DNA of 64,000 bases from the NCBI RefSeq assembly GCF_001941945.1, contig NZ_CP015583.1, positions 2,064,501 to 2,128,500 on the forward strand, in the 5' to 3' direction. Positions 36,299 through 43,674 of this stretch are shown piece after piece; positions within the stretch are counted from its first letter, which is position 1, and each line of letters starts with the position of its first letter. This stretch comes from Roseomonas gilardii (GTDB lineage: Bacteria; Pseudomonadota; Alphaproteobacteria; Acetobacterales; Acetobacteraceae). The notes under the pieces are model-generated. The model was not told the origin of the DNA. It worked only from the letters and a program-made list of their open reading frames with translations, and did no database searches. Both the position numbers and the translations under genes were made by a program.

Positions 36299-38283
36299 GT
36301 TTGGCGCTCCGCCCGCACAATGGCTTCGACCTCGGCACCGGTCAGCACCTCCCGCTGGATGAGCTCAGCCGCCAGCTTGTTCAGGGTGGCCCGATGTTCC
36401 CGCAGCAGGCCGCAGACCTCTGCGTAGGCGCCTGCCAGACGCTCCTCAGTCCGTTGAGCAAGCTCGGGCCTTGTCAGCAGCAGGGTTGCCAAGTGCTGGT
36501 CATCCCAGAGGCCAAGCCAGAGCAGTGGCCGCCGCGACATGCCCATGGCCGTGTCCGCATTCACAGCCAACCAGGTCGCGCGGGCCAGATCACTGTTGAT
36601 AGGGCCACCAGAGCCGCCCGTGACATGCCCCAGGACCACTTCCTCGGCGGCTCGCCCGGCCAGGAAACGGCGTAGATGCATGCTGAGCCAGGCTTCCGTA
36701 AGGTCGTCGCTGACGGTGTCGACGGCCACGTGACCGGCGCTCAGCGCGTCCTCGCGGATGGAGACGTACTTCAAAGTGCCGGGCTGCTCGAGTTCCTGGA
36801 TCAGGGCATGCCCGGCTTCATGGACCGCCGGGACCACACGACCGCCAACCGGGCGCTGCACTGAAGTGCCCCGAATCTCCACCATCAGGTCATCCAGCAC
36901 CATCGGGCGCCTGCCGTTGCGTGCCCGCCGCCGAGCACCGCGGACCCACTTCTCGCAATCCGCTCCAGTGCTGCCCTGGGCATACAGAGCAGCCTGGGTC
37001 AGGTCAGCGCCCGCCAAGTCCGCTCCCAGGTGGATCCTGAGGATGGCGGCCAGCGCCTGCCGGTCGGGCAGCGGGATGGTGATGGTGCGGTCCAGGCGGC
37101 CTGCCCGCAGGATAGCCGGGTCGATGAGCTCCGGGTGGTTCGTGGCGCCAACGACGACGACACCCTCGCGGCCCTGAAGGCCATCAAGCTGCTCCAGCAA
37201 GGCGCCGATAACGGCAGTCCACCAGTCCCGGCCTCCGGCGCCTCCTTGCCGTGTGTGCAGGCTGTCGAGCTCATCGATGAACATGATGCAGGGTGCGGCC
37301 TTGCGGGCCTCGTTGAAGGAGGCGGCCATCGCCCGAAGCAGGTCGCCGAGATGACCGTCCTTGGTCGACTGCCAGCGTGCATAGGAGGTGGCGACCAGCG
37401 GTACGCCGCAGGTTGCGGCCAGCGCCTTGGCGAAGGTCGTTTTGCCGGTGCCAGGAGGCCCTGCCAACAGGCAGCCGCGGTCGACGTCACGCCAGAGCAG
37501 CCGCCCGGCCGCGTAGTCCTGGAGGTCACGGGCGAGGTCCAGTCCCCAGGCTACCGCTTCATCCATGCCGGGCAGGCTGTCGAGGGAACCGCCAGGAGCG
37601 ACTGCCGCACTCTTGCTGCGTGCGGCGATACGGGCGGCACGCTCCAGGAAGTCATCTGCCGACTGGCCAGAGCGGCGGGCCAGCCGCAAGGCCAGCGGCG
37701 AGATCAGCGCGCAGTTCTCTCGCGATGGCAGGGATGTTGGATGGCCGTTCGTGACCCACTGGGCGACCACCTTCAGACCCTCAGCATCCAACGGTTCCAG
37801 CACCAGGCGCAGGTCAGCCGCACGAAGCAGGTCAGGCGGCAGATAGCGTTCTGGCGCCTGGGACACGCCGAGGACGTTCTGCCCCTGCCATAGGCTGGTC
37901 GCGATGAGGTCATTCTCGTAGCTGGGTGGCTGACGGCGCTGGGATCCACCGCCACCCTCGAAGACCATCCACTCACCTGGCCGGACAGCGAGGTCGCCCA
38001 ATCTGCCGCCGGAGCTCTTGCTGCTGGGCACGCTGACCACGTCGGTCCAGGCGCTGCTGACAGGCTCAATCCAGGCGGCCTCGGGCACCTCGATGATGAC
38101 AGCACCCTGAAGGGTGGCGGCATCAACCTGATGGGCGGCCAAGGTACGGCGGAGGGCAAGGAGAGAAGCCGCTCGCGCCGGGTCTACCTGGCGGGCGGGG
38201 TCTTCCGAGTCCGGCTCGTCACCGAGCCGTTTGACGTGGATCTCGAACTCCGACTCGTCGAAGTCCTGATGGGGGTTGGGCAT
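36295..38283 (-). CDS. Soluble FtsH-like AAA+ metalloprotease
   Basis: A 662-residue protein. Residues 1-230 form an N-terminal domain I do not recognise; there is no membrane segment, unlike true FtsH. The AAA+ module has Walker A GPPGTGKT (about 273), Walker B CIMFIDELDSL and the second region of homology NHPELIDPAILRAGRLDR. A C-terminal M41 peptidase-like domain carries HEAGH (about 488) and a downstream Asp in NSDLARATWLAV that can act as the third zinc ligand. It likely unfolds and degrades specific proteins using ATP. It is island-borne and coupled to a small unknown partner gene. Stand-alone soluble relatives occur in accessory genomes and have no settled role. Confidence 0.8.
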   Translation of the reverse strand: MPNPHQDFDESEFEIHVKRLGDEPDSEDPARQVDPARAASLLALRRTLAAHQVDAATLQGAVIIEVPEAAWIEPVSSAWTDVVSVPSSKSSGGRLGDLAVRPGEWMVFEGGGGSQRRQPPSYENDLIATSLWQGQNVLGVSQAPERYLPPDLLRAADLRLVLEPLDAEGLKVVAQWVTNGHPTSLPSRENCALISPLALRLARRSGQSADDFLERAARIAARSKSAAVAPGGSLDSLPGMDEAVAWGLDLARDLQDYAAGRLLWRDVDRGCLLAGPPGTGKTTFAKALAATCGVPLVATSYARWQSTKDGHLGDLLRAMAASFNEARKAAPCIMFIDELDSLHTRQGGAGGRDWWTAVIGALLEQLDGLQGREGVVVVGATNHPELIDPAILRAGRLDRTITIPLPDRQALAAILRIHLGADLAGADLTQAALYAQGSTGADCEKWVRGARRRARNGRRPMVLDDLMVEIRGTSVQRPVGGRVVPAVHEAGHALIQELEQPGTLKYVSIREDALSAGHVAVDTVSDDLTEAWLSMHLRRFLAGRAAEEVVLGHVTGGSGGPINSDLARATWLAVNADTAMGMSRRPLLWLGLWDDQHLATLLLTRPELAQRTEERLAGAYAEVCGLLREHRATLNKLAAELIQREVLTGAEVEAIVRAERQT

Positions 38284-38549
38284 GCTGAACCCTGCTGGCG
38301 TGAGTGCGGGATGGCGGCACGGCGGGGCCGGTCGCTATTCGCAGGGGCGCAGTCCGGGTCAGGCACTCGGCCAACTCAGGCCTCCTCATCTCCAGGTAAG
38401 AACATTAAGAGAACGCTTGGGGCCCGACAAGGAAGATCGTGCGACGCCGCCAGGAGCCCTGGAACTTCAGGTCCGAATCGGCGCAGAGGTCCCATTGACC
38501 CCCGCGTTCACGCTGCCCTCCTTCCGGAGAACGGCGTGACGCATAGCGA

Positions 38550-38759
38550 TTACTCGGGAATAGACCGCTTCATCGCCCTGCGCAGGCGCAGGGTTCGCAA
38601 GCTGTCTTCCATTGACCTCTGAAGGCTCGCCATCGAGTGCTCCTGGTGCAGCCTATCGCTCCTCGACGCTGTGTAGACGGCCAAGGAGCACCAGACGAGG
38701 AGGCCGATACCTATGGCAATGCAGAGGACGTCGCTGGTGGCAGGGGCGTAGGTTTCCAT
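38550..38759 (-). CDS. Small single-pass membrane protein
   Basis: A 69-residue protein with one transmembrane segment (VLCIAIGIGLLVWCSLAVYTA, about residues 10-30) and a charged cytosolic tail rich in Arg and Ser. The ATG at 38759 is preferred because the 39 residues upstream look non-coding. No family is recognised. The gene is isolated, so confidence is moderate. Confidence 0.45.
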   Translation of the reverse strand: METYAPATSDVLCIAIGIGLLVWCSLAVYTASRSDRLHQEHSMASLQRSMEDSLRTLRLRRAMKRSIPE

Positions 38760-38924
38760 GGCTGACTCCCATCGCTCGGGCACCCTGGACTTGGCGGCTG
38801 AGCAGCGTCGACCGAGGCATCCAAGGTGGACCTGGGTCCTGACTAGGGCAACTCCAAGAACGCTTTGTCGCTTCAAAAGATGACAAGGTGCTCGGTAGCG
38901 GCGCCTCTATGTGAGGAGGGCCTT

Positions 38925-39140
38925 ATGGCCAATCCCTGGACCAAGAAGAACCCGTTCCTGAGCATCATGCTGAGCGGCGCCAATGCCTGGGCCGGAGCCG
39001 CCCGCGGCATCATGACCGGCCAAGCCAAGCGCCAGCAGGCGGCTGCGACGCGTCAGAGCGCCAAACAGGTCACAGACTTCTGGACGGCAGCGATGACCGG
39101 CGCGGCGCCGAAGAAGCGGACCAGAAAGAAGCGGCCCTGA
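38925..39140 (+). CDS. Small basic protein of unknown function
   Basis: A 71-residue protein preceded by a good ribosome site (GAGGAGGG). The N-terminus NPFLSIMLSGANAWAGAARGI is amphipathic, and the C-terminus is strongly basic (KKRTRKKRP). The layout is reminiscent of phasin-like or nucleoid-associated small proteins, but no assignment is possible. It ends 10 bases before the SRAP gene and may share its transcript. Confidence 0.55.
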   Translation: MANPWTKKNPFLSIMLSGANAWAGAARGIMTGQAKRQQAAATRQSAKQVTDFWTAAMTGAAPKKRTRKKRP

Positions 39141-39150
39141 GAGACGGTCG

Positions 39151-39794
39151 ATGTGCAATCTCTACTCGATGACCAGCAACCAGCGGGCCATCCTCGACCT
39201 GACGCGAGCCACGCGTGACAGCACCGGCAACCAGCCGCCGTTACCCGCCATCTATCCGGACAGCATGGCGCCTGTCGTGCGCCAAGCCGAGGATGGCGAA
39301 CGCGAGCTCACAATGATGCGCTGGGGATGCCGGGGCCAGAGCAGTATGGCGGCCATCCCGTGACCAACATCCGCAACACCCGCAGCCCGCACTGGCGCCG
39401 GTGGCTCGGCCCGGCGCACCGTTGCCTGGTGCCGGTCACCTCCTTCTCCGAGTGGGAAGATACGAAGCCCAAGAAGACGCCGGTGTGGTTCGCGCTCTCG
39501 GAGGAGCGGCCGCTGTTCGCCTTCGCGGGCATCTGGACCCAGTGGACTGGCACCCGCGGCCCAAAGTCAGCCCCTGTTGAGGGAGAGCACGAACTCTACG
39601 GCTTCCTGACCTGCGACCCGAACGAGACGGTGGGTGCCATCCACCCTACGGCGATGCCGGTTCTGCTAACCACGCCGGACGAGATGGACACCTGGCTGGA
39701 GGCGCCGTGGGAGATCGCCCGGGAGCTTCAGCGGCCCTTGCCGGATGCCGATATGCTCATCGTGGCCAAGGGCAACCGAAAGGATCCGGCATAA
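39151..39794 (+). pseudogene. SRAP domain (YedK/HMCES-type) gene with a one-base frameshift
   Basis: The first part (39151-39326) starts MCNLYSMTSNQRAIL, with the catalytic Cys2 that forms a thiazolidine crosslink to abasic DNA sites, and runs to TMMRWG. At GGGG (39323-39326) the frame is lost. The second part continues from 39327 with MPGPEQYGGHPVTNIRNTRSPHWRRWL and carries the rest of the domain, including the catalytic Asn, the Glu in the SFSEWE segment and the His of GAIHPTAMPVLL. One inserted base at the GGGG run would restore about a 214-residue intact protein. Either a decayed gene, programmed slippage or a sequencing error. Confidence 0.8.
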
Positions 39795-39830
39795 GGGCGT
39801 TCTTAGACGCCCGCGGCTTGAGACTCGAGG

Positions 39831-40436
39831 TCACCGGGGTAGGAACAGGCCCTTGATGCAGGTGTCATTGCACACTGCAATCTGGGTGTGGGACTTCAGA
39901 TAGAATCCGCCGTCTGGATAGACAGGCTCGCCTTCAGTAAACAGGCCGCGGACTGTATCGAAGGGAGCCAGTGCTTCGGTGCCGGGAGGCAGGTCGTCCT
40001 TCTGCTCCAAGATGGAATGGAGGCGGCGGATGACGGCGCAGTCCAGATTGCGAAGCAGCTTATCGTTGGTCGTGCTGCCCTTGATGTCCTTGTTACGCGG
40101 CAGCGCTAACCCGCTCTTCTCGTGCGAAGCTGCAAGGCTCTCATAAGCGATCTTCAGCCAGTCAAGGTTCTCGCGGACCAGAAGATCCAGGCAGTTGCCC
40201 AAGTCAATGACCGCGCCGAGAACGAACGGCTTCTCGTAGGCGCCGCGGGCGACCTTCTCCTCGGCCCACTCGCGGGCTCGTCCGGGATCACCCTCCCAGA
40301 AGTAGACACCCGGACCAAGCCAGTCGTAGTCCCTCTCGCTGCGCAGCAGGTTCACTTCCCCAGCAAGGGCTTTCCTGCCCACCTCTTCGTCGCAGCCGTG
40401 ATAGCCGAGAACGAAGGAAGTAGCGTACCGGCTCAA
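39831..40436 (-). CDS. Probable ADP-ribosyltransferase-fold toxin
   Basis: A 201-residue protein. The N-terminal GYHGCDEEVGRKAL and the following DYDWLGPGVYFWEGDP are the H and Y motifs of PARP/ART-fold enzymes (His for NAD ribose, then a Gly-rich strand with Tyr). A C-terminal FYLKSHTQIAVCN segment fits the last strands of this fold. It is transcribed after a 64-residue gene with which it overlaps by 4 bases, the standard layout of a type II toxin-antitoxin pair. ADP-ribosylation of a cell target by this protein is an inference. Confidence 0.6.
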   Translation of the reverse strand: MSRYATSFVLGYHGCDEEVGRKALAGEVNLLRSERDYDWLGPGVYFWEGDPGRAREWAEEKVARGAYEKPFVLGAVIDLGNCLDLLVRENLDWLKIAYESLAASHEKSGLALPRNKDIKGSTTNDKLLRNLDCAVIRRLHSILEQKDDLPPGTEALAPFDTVRGLFTEGEPVYPDGGFYLKSHTQIAVCNDTCIKGLFLPR

Positions 40437-40627
40437 CTACGGACTGCGGCTGGCTTCTTCGCTGACTTCTTCGACGCTGTGCCGCCGTATTCAGGAGCAA
40501 GACGGCCATCAGCCAGCCGGATACCCTCGCGAACCAAAGCGGCCCGGGCAACATCACGGGTAGTCGTGTTCACCTCAGTGTACCGCCTGGCCATCATCTC
40601 GAAGGTCTTGCGTTGAGCTTCCGTCAT
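40433..40627 (-). CDS. Putative antitoxin for the ART-fold protein
   Basis: A 64-residue protein with a helical N-terminal region (EAQRKTFEMMARRYTEVNTTTRDVARAAL) and a Lys/Ala-rich disordered tail. The size, position upstream of the toxin-like gene and ATGA overlap match an antitoxin. No known antitoxin family is recognised by eye. Confidence 0.55.
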   Translation of the reverse strand: MTEAQRKTFEMMARRYTEVNTTTRDVARAALVREGIRLADGRLAPEYGGTASKKSAKKPAAVRS

Positions 40628-40919
40628 CTACCGCTCCTGTCACCCAACAACCTAGTGCGCCTCGGGGCTGGAAACAACGCCTCCCTAGCCTCTCAGGAGC
40701 TTGGTTCCTGAGTGAGGCACTTCGTCGCGCATCTAGTAACTTATTGTTATGGCTTCACCTTCAATGACATGGAGGCGTTCCGTAGCCTCGCGCCACGGCT
40801 GATGAAGAGCTTGATACCTCCCCTCCAAGCATAGCCTTCCGGTAGGTCCAAGCAGCCCGCCATCCAGGCCAGGTCACTGAAGCCGAAACGTGGTGCCCTG
40901 TGTACAGGGCGCCGGGCGC
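40628..40919. other. Non-coding region containing a degenerate copy of the padR promoter
   Basis: No convincing gene is seen. Positions 40811-40870 are about 80 percent identical to 43162-43223, which is the promoter, operator and first codons of the padR gene; the ATG of that gene is mutated here. The rest holds the promoter of the toxin-antitoxin pair on its left side. Confidence 0.55.
40811..40870 (+). repeat. Degenerate duplicate of the padR operator and start region
   Basis: TTGATACCTC-CCCTCCAAG-CATAGC and then CCAAGCAGCCC match the padR upstream region with two single-base gaps and a handful of substitutions. The operator-like core (40815-40833) is 2 bases shorter than the intact one. 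Confidence 0.65.
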
Positions 40920-41936
40920 TCAGCGGCGGACGAACTGCGCTCGCGCGACCATCCTGCGCCAAACTCCGTGACTCTGATGATCGCGCAGACCGGCTTGGGT
41001 CTGCTGAGCGAGGTCCTCCAGCGTCTGGCGCGCCTCCCCCGAGGCGTTATCAAGCTGGAGCAACTTGGCTTGGGCGTCGCTCGGGGCGCGATCAAGCCGC
41101 AGATAGCGACCGCCTCCGAGGCGGGCTTTGGCCTCTGCGATCCCATGAGCTTCCTGGACAGCCATCATCAGGTCGACAATGCCGCGGCCGCCCAGGCGCC
41201 CGAGAGTTCCCGGCACGCCGAAAGCGGCTGGAGTAAGAGTGCCGACCCCTCCCTGTGCGGGGGCACAGGTTCCTACCGAGAGGATGGCGAGCCGTTCCTC
41301 CGGCAAGCCAAGGCTGAAGGTGGCCTCGCGGATGGCCAGAGCGTCCGGCGCGTTGGCCGCAATGCCCCCGTCCACGAGATCCATGGAGGTGCCCCCCGAG
41401 CCCAGGCTCGCCCGATGTGAGGGGAAGTAGGTCGGAGCAGCCGAGGTCGCCATAGCAGCGTCCGCGGTAGACATGAGCGCAGTGGCGCCGCCGTCCCAAC
41501 TCGACAGCACCACCAGTCTTGCCGTTGCAGGCGACACCGAGACGACCATGACGGGAGTCGGCGCCGCAGAGAGTGAGAGACTAGCCTGAGCGGGAAGGAT
41601 CCGCTTCACGGCATCGCCGACCCGCCCACCGCGATAGGGCGGCCCAAAGGCGCGCCGTAATCCTGGGAGGGGATATCGTGGGAAGATCGCCGGGCCGTGC
41701 TCCCCGATCATGTCCGCCAAGGTGCGCGCAGGCACCCCGTGGGCCAAGCCAAGCGCCAGTATGCCGCCGATCGATGTTCCCGCGATAAGGTCGAAGATCC
41801 GGTTGCAGGGTGCACCAACCGCCTCTTCGACGGCTGCAAGCACGAGGGCGCTGTAGTAGCCACGGAAGCCGCCGCCTGACAGGCAAAGGAGCAGCGGCAT
41901 TGTCTGGCGGGCTTCTGCCGCATCGTCAGGTGCCAT
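40920..41936 (-). CDS. Patatin-like phospholipase (CapV-like)
   Basis: A 338-residue patatin-family lipid acyl hydrolase. The oxyanion hole is GGGFRGYYSALVL, the nucleophile elbow is AGTSIGG (Ser) and the catalytic Asp is in DLVDGGIAANAPD. Patatin-like effectors such as CapV kill phage-infected cells by degrading membrane phospholipids when activated by a cyclic nucleotide. No CD-NTase is next to it, so the trigger would have to be different. It is the last of three overlapping or closely spaced genes. ATG 41936 or GTG 41942 are both possible. Confidence 0.82.
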   Translation of the reverse strand: MAPDDAAEARQTMPLLLCLSGGGFRGYYSALVLAAVEEAVGAPCNRIFDLIAGTSIGGILALGLAHGVPARTLADMIGEHGPAIFPRYPLPGLRRAFGPPYRGGRVGDAVKRILPAQASLSLSAAPTPVMVVSVSPATARLVVLSSWDGGATALMSTADAAMATSAAPTYFPSHRASLGSGGTSMDLVDGGIAANAPDALAIREATFSLGLPEERLAILSVGTCAPAQGGVGTLTPAAFGVPGTLGRLGGRGIVDLMMAVQEAHGIAEAKARLGGGRYLRLDRAPSDAQAKLLQLDNASGEARQTLEDLAQQTQAGLRDHQSHGVWRRMVARAQFVRR

Positions 41937-42432
41937 GTGCACCTAGCCAGGTCGATGCAGGGACAAAGCGGACGCCAAGACCATCGAGTACTCTGATCGT
42001 TGCAGGATCGTCAGGACCTGGCCCGATCAGCGGCTTGAGGTGGGCGGCGGCCGTGGCGAAGACGAGAAGCTCGTCAGGCCCTAACTGCTGGGCGACATGC
42101 TGGGCGACCCCGTCATCATAGGCGGCAATGTTCACTTCTAGGGATCGGATCTGCGCCCAGATGTCCAGCGCTGGTTCGTCAGGATATGGGTATTGGGTAG
42201 GGTTAATCCTCGCCATCTGGCGGGCATGCATCTCTACCGCCTGGTATCCCTGCTTTCTAAGTTCCGGTGACGCGCCACTCTCTCCGAAGAACTGATCTTT
42301 CATGATGGCGTGGGAGAGCGGCGATACCCAGATTTCCTCAGTTGGTGAATTGCGGATGTACTTGGCGAGGGGGCTGTTCGCCCACAGCAAGCTGACACGC
42401 AGCCCGGCAGTCGTCAGGAAAAAGCCAGCCAC
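41926..42432 (-). CDS. Unrecognised protein of the patatin operon
   Basis: A 168-residue protein with a hydrophobic N-terminus (AGFFLTTAGLRVSLLWA) and a helical remainder (ELRKQGYQAVEMHARQMARINP; AAYDDGVAQHVAQQLGPDELLVFATAAAHL). No known motif. It overlaps the patatin gene start by 11 bases and follows the 199-residue gene by 6 bases, so all three are one operon. Confidence 0.6.
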   Translation of the reverse strand: MAGFFLTTAGLRVSLLWANSPLAKYIRNSPTEEIWVSPLSHAIMKDQFFGESGASPELRKQGYQAVEMHARQMARINPTQYPYPDEPALDIWAQIRSLEVNIAAYDDGVAQHVAQQLGPDELLVFATAAAHLKPLIGPGPDDPATIRVLDGLGVRFVPASTWLGAHGT

Positions 42433-42438
42433 AACCGT

Positions 42439-43038
42439 TCAGCCGGGTTCGCCAAGCAGTTCGGCGATGGCGCGCTCGCGATCCGCAGCCTTCTGCCGCT
42501 TCGGCAAGGGCCGGTTGAAGTCACCGGCACTCAGTTGCGCGGCTTCCGAAGCCGAGAACTCAACCGGCATCAGGTCACCGGCTCGTGGCTTCGCCTTGAG
42601 GGCTTCTTCAGCCAGTTCCATGATGACCTCGAGGACGCGCCAGTCGACCATCGCGACAGCCTCGTCCACCTTCCCCTGCTTCGAGATGACAGACACGAAA
42701 CTCTCCCGCGTCCCATTCATCAGTCTGGGAAGCGCAGCCCTGGCACGCTCCACTGTGGCCTCAGTCAAAGGTGTCGCGTCTTTCTCCTCGCTGACGGGCT
42801 CCAAACCTACCCGTACAGCCAGCCCTGTGATCACTTGGCGGACGCGGTCAGCCAGGGAGCGGGCCAACTCATCGGGCGAGCTAGGCGTGCTGGCTTGGAT
42901 GTGGACGAACTCGGCCACAGATACCTTGTCACCCGCCGAGCCCGCCAACTGCTGCTGGCCACGGATACGAAAGATGCGGTTCTCTCCCCTGCCTTGAGGC
43001 TGGCTGGGACGGGCGCTTCGAGCGGTCAGGAAAAACAT
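42439..43038 (-). CDS. Unrecognised first gene of the patatin operon
   Basis: A 199-residue protein. A near-perfect AAGGAGG ribosome site before ATG 43038 fixes the start. Residues about 50-175 are predicted mostly helical (SPDELARSLADRVRQVITGL; VDEAVAMVDWRVLEVIMELAEEAL); the C-terminus is basic and ends ADRERAIAELLGEPG. No domain is recognised. It is divergent from padR, and the 158-base gap between them contains a CTGTACA-type palindrome pair and the padR operator. Confidence 0.65.
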   Translation of the reverse strand: MFFLTARSARPSQPQGRGENRIFRIRGQQQLAGSAGDKVSVAEFVHIQASTPSSPDELARSLADRVRQVITGLAVRVGLEPVSEEKDATPLTEATVERARAALPRLMNGTRESFVSVISKQGKVDEAVAMVDWRVLEVIMELAEEALKAKPRAGDLMPVEFSASEAAQLSAGDFNRPLPKRQKAADRERAIAELLGEPG

Positions 43039-43073
43039 GTAGCCTCCTTCGCCTGCGGGGCACCGGCCCACAT

Positions 43074-43104
43074 GCTGTACAGCTAACACATAGATCTGTA
43101 CATG
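43074..43104. promoter_or_regulatory. Inverted-repeat site between the patatin operon and padR
   Basis: The perfect 10-bp palindrome GCTGTACAGC (43074-43083) is followed by CTGTACATG (43096-43104), so TGTAC occurs twice in 30 bases. It lies about 36 bases upstream of the patatin-operon start and could be the operator of that operon. The cognate protein is unknown. Confidence 0.4.
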
Positions 43105-43165
43105 TTTTCGCCCCAAGAGACAAGAATCCTCCGCAACCGCCACAGCGACGTGCGGTACTTCTTGA

Positions 43166-43186
43166 TACCTCGCCCTCCAAGGCATA
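43166..43186 (+). promoter_or_regulatory. Probable PadR operator, upstream of padR
   Basis: A 21-base site beginning TACCTCGCCC and ending AAGGCATA lies 10 bases before the padR ATG. It shares 17 of 21 positions with the site upstream of the flavoprotein gene (43635-43657), including the GGCATA half. Confidence 0.6.
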
Positions 43187-43196
43187 GCTTGCCGAT

Positions 43197-43619
43197 ATGC
43201 CCAAGCAGCCCACTCTCCAAGCCGTCCCTCGTCCCTCTCCGGACTTCACGGACCGGAGCTACTGGGCCGGAACCATCAAGATGGCCCTCAGCCGCTTCTT
43301 CGTGCTCCAGGTCCTGCACGATGGCCCGGCGCACGGCTACGACATCGCCCGAGCGGTTGAGCGGACCACCAATGGCTGCTGCTCGCCGTCCGAGGGTGCC
43401 CTGTATCCGACGCTCCGGGAGTTCGAGCAGGGCGGTTACCTGACCTCGGAAGCCGAGGTCGTCTCCGGCCGTGAGCGCAAGGTCTACACCCTGACCGACA
43501 AGGGCCGGGAAGCCTTCAAGGTTGGCCTGGAGGCCTGGATGGATGCCACAGCCGCCCTGACCGAAACCGGCCGCGCCGCCAAGGCCCGCCGCAAGGCCAA
43601 GGGCACCTGCCAATGCTGA
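43197..43619 (+). CDS. PadR-family transcriptional regulator
   Basis: A 140-residue winged-helix repressor. The HTH is SRFFVLQVLHDGPAHGYDIARAVER; the wing follows in GALYPTLREFEQGGYLT and RKVYTLTDKGREAF. Unusually for PadR it has a Cys-Cys pair (NGCCSPSEG) next to the recognition helix and a C-terminal CQC, which suggests thiol-based sensing of a metalloid such as As(III) in the place usually taken by ArsR. It heads the flavoprotein-MFS-acetyltransferase cassette and is flanked by matching palindromic sites on both sides, consistent with autorepression and control of the cassette. Confidence 0.8.
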   Translation: MPKQPTLQAVPRPSPDFTDRSYWAGTIKMALSRFFVLQVLHDGPAHGYDIARAVERTTNGCCSPSEGALYPTLREFEQGGYLTSEAEVVSGRERKVYTLTDKGREAFKVGLEAWMDATAALTETGRAAKARRKAKGTCQC

Positions 43620-43634
43620 CCCTTGGCTTATTCG

Positions 43635-43657
43635 TATGCATCGCCCACCGAGGCATA
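43635..43657 (+). promoter_or_regulatory. Probable PadR operator, upstream of the flavoprotein gene
   Basis: TATGC (43635-43639) and GCATA (43653-43657) form a perfect inverted repeat around ATCGCCCACCGAG. The site closely matches the one before padR and lies 17 bases upstream of the ATG. Confidence 0.6.
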
Positions 43658-43674
43658 ACAAAGGGGAACGTCAG

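Noticed and set aside
40747-40962. 71-residue minus-strand frame near the patatin gene
   Set aside because: It overlaps the end of the patatin gene and the degenerate operator copy, has no ribosome site and resembles nothing.
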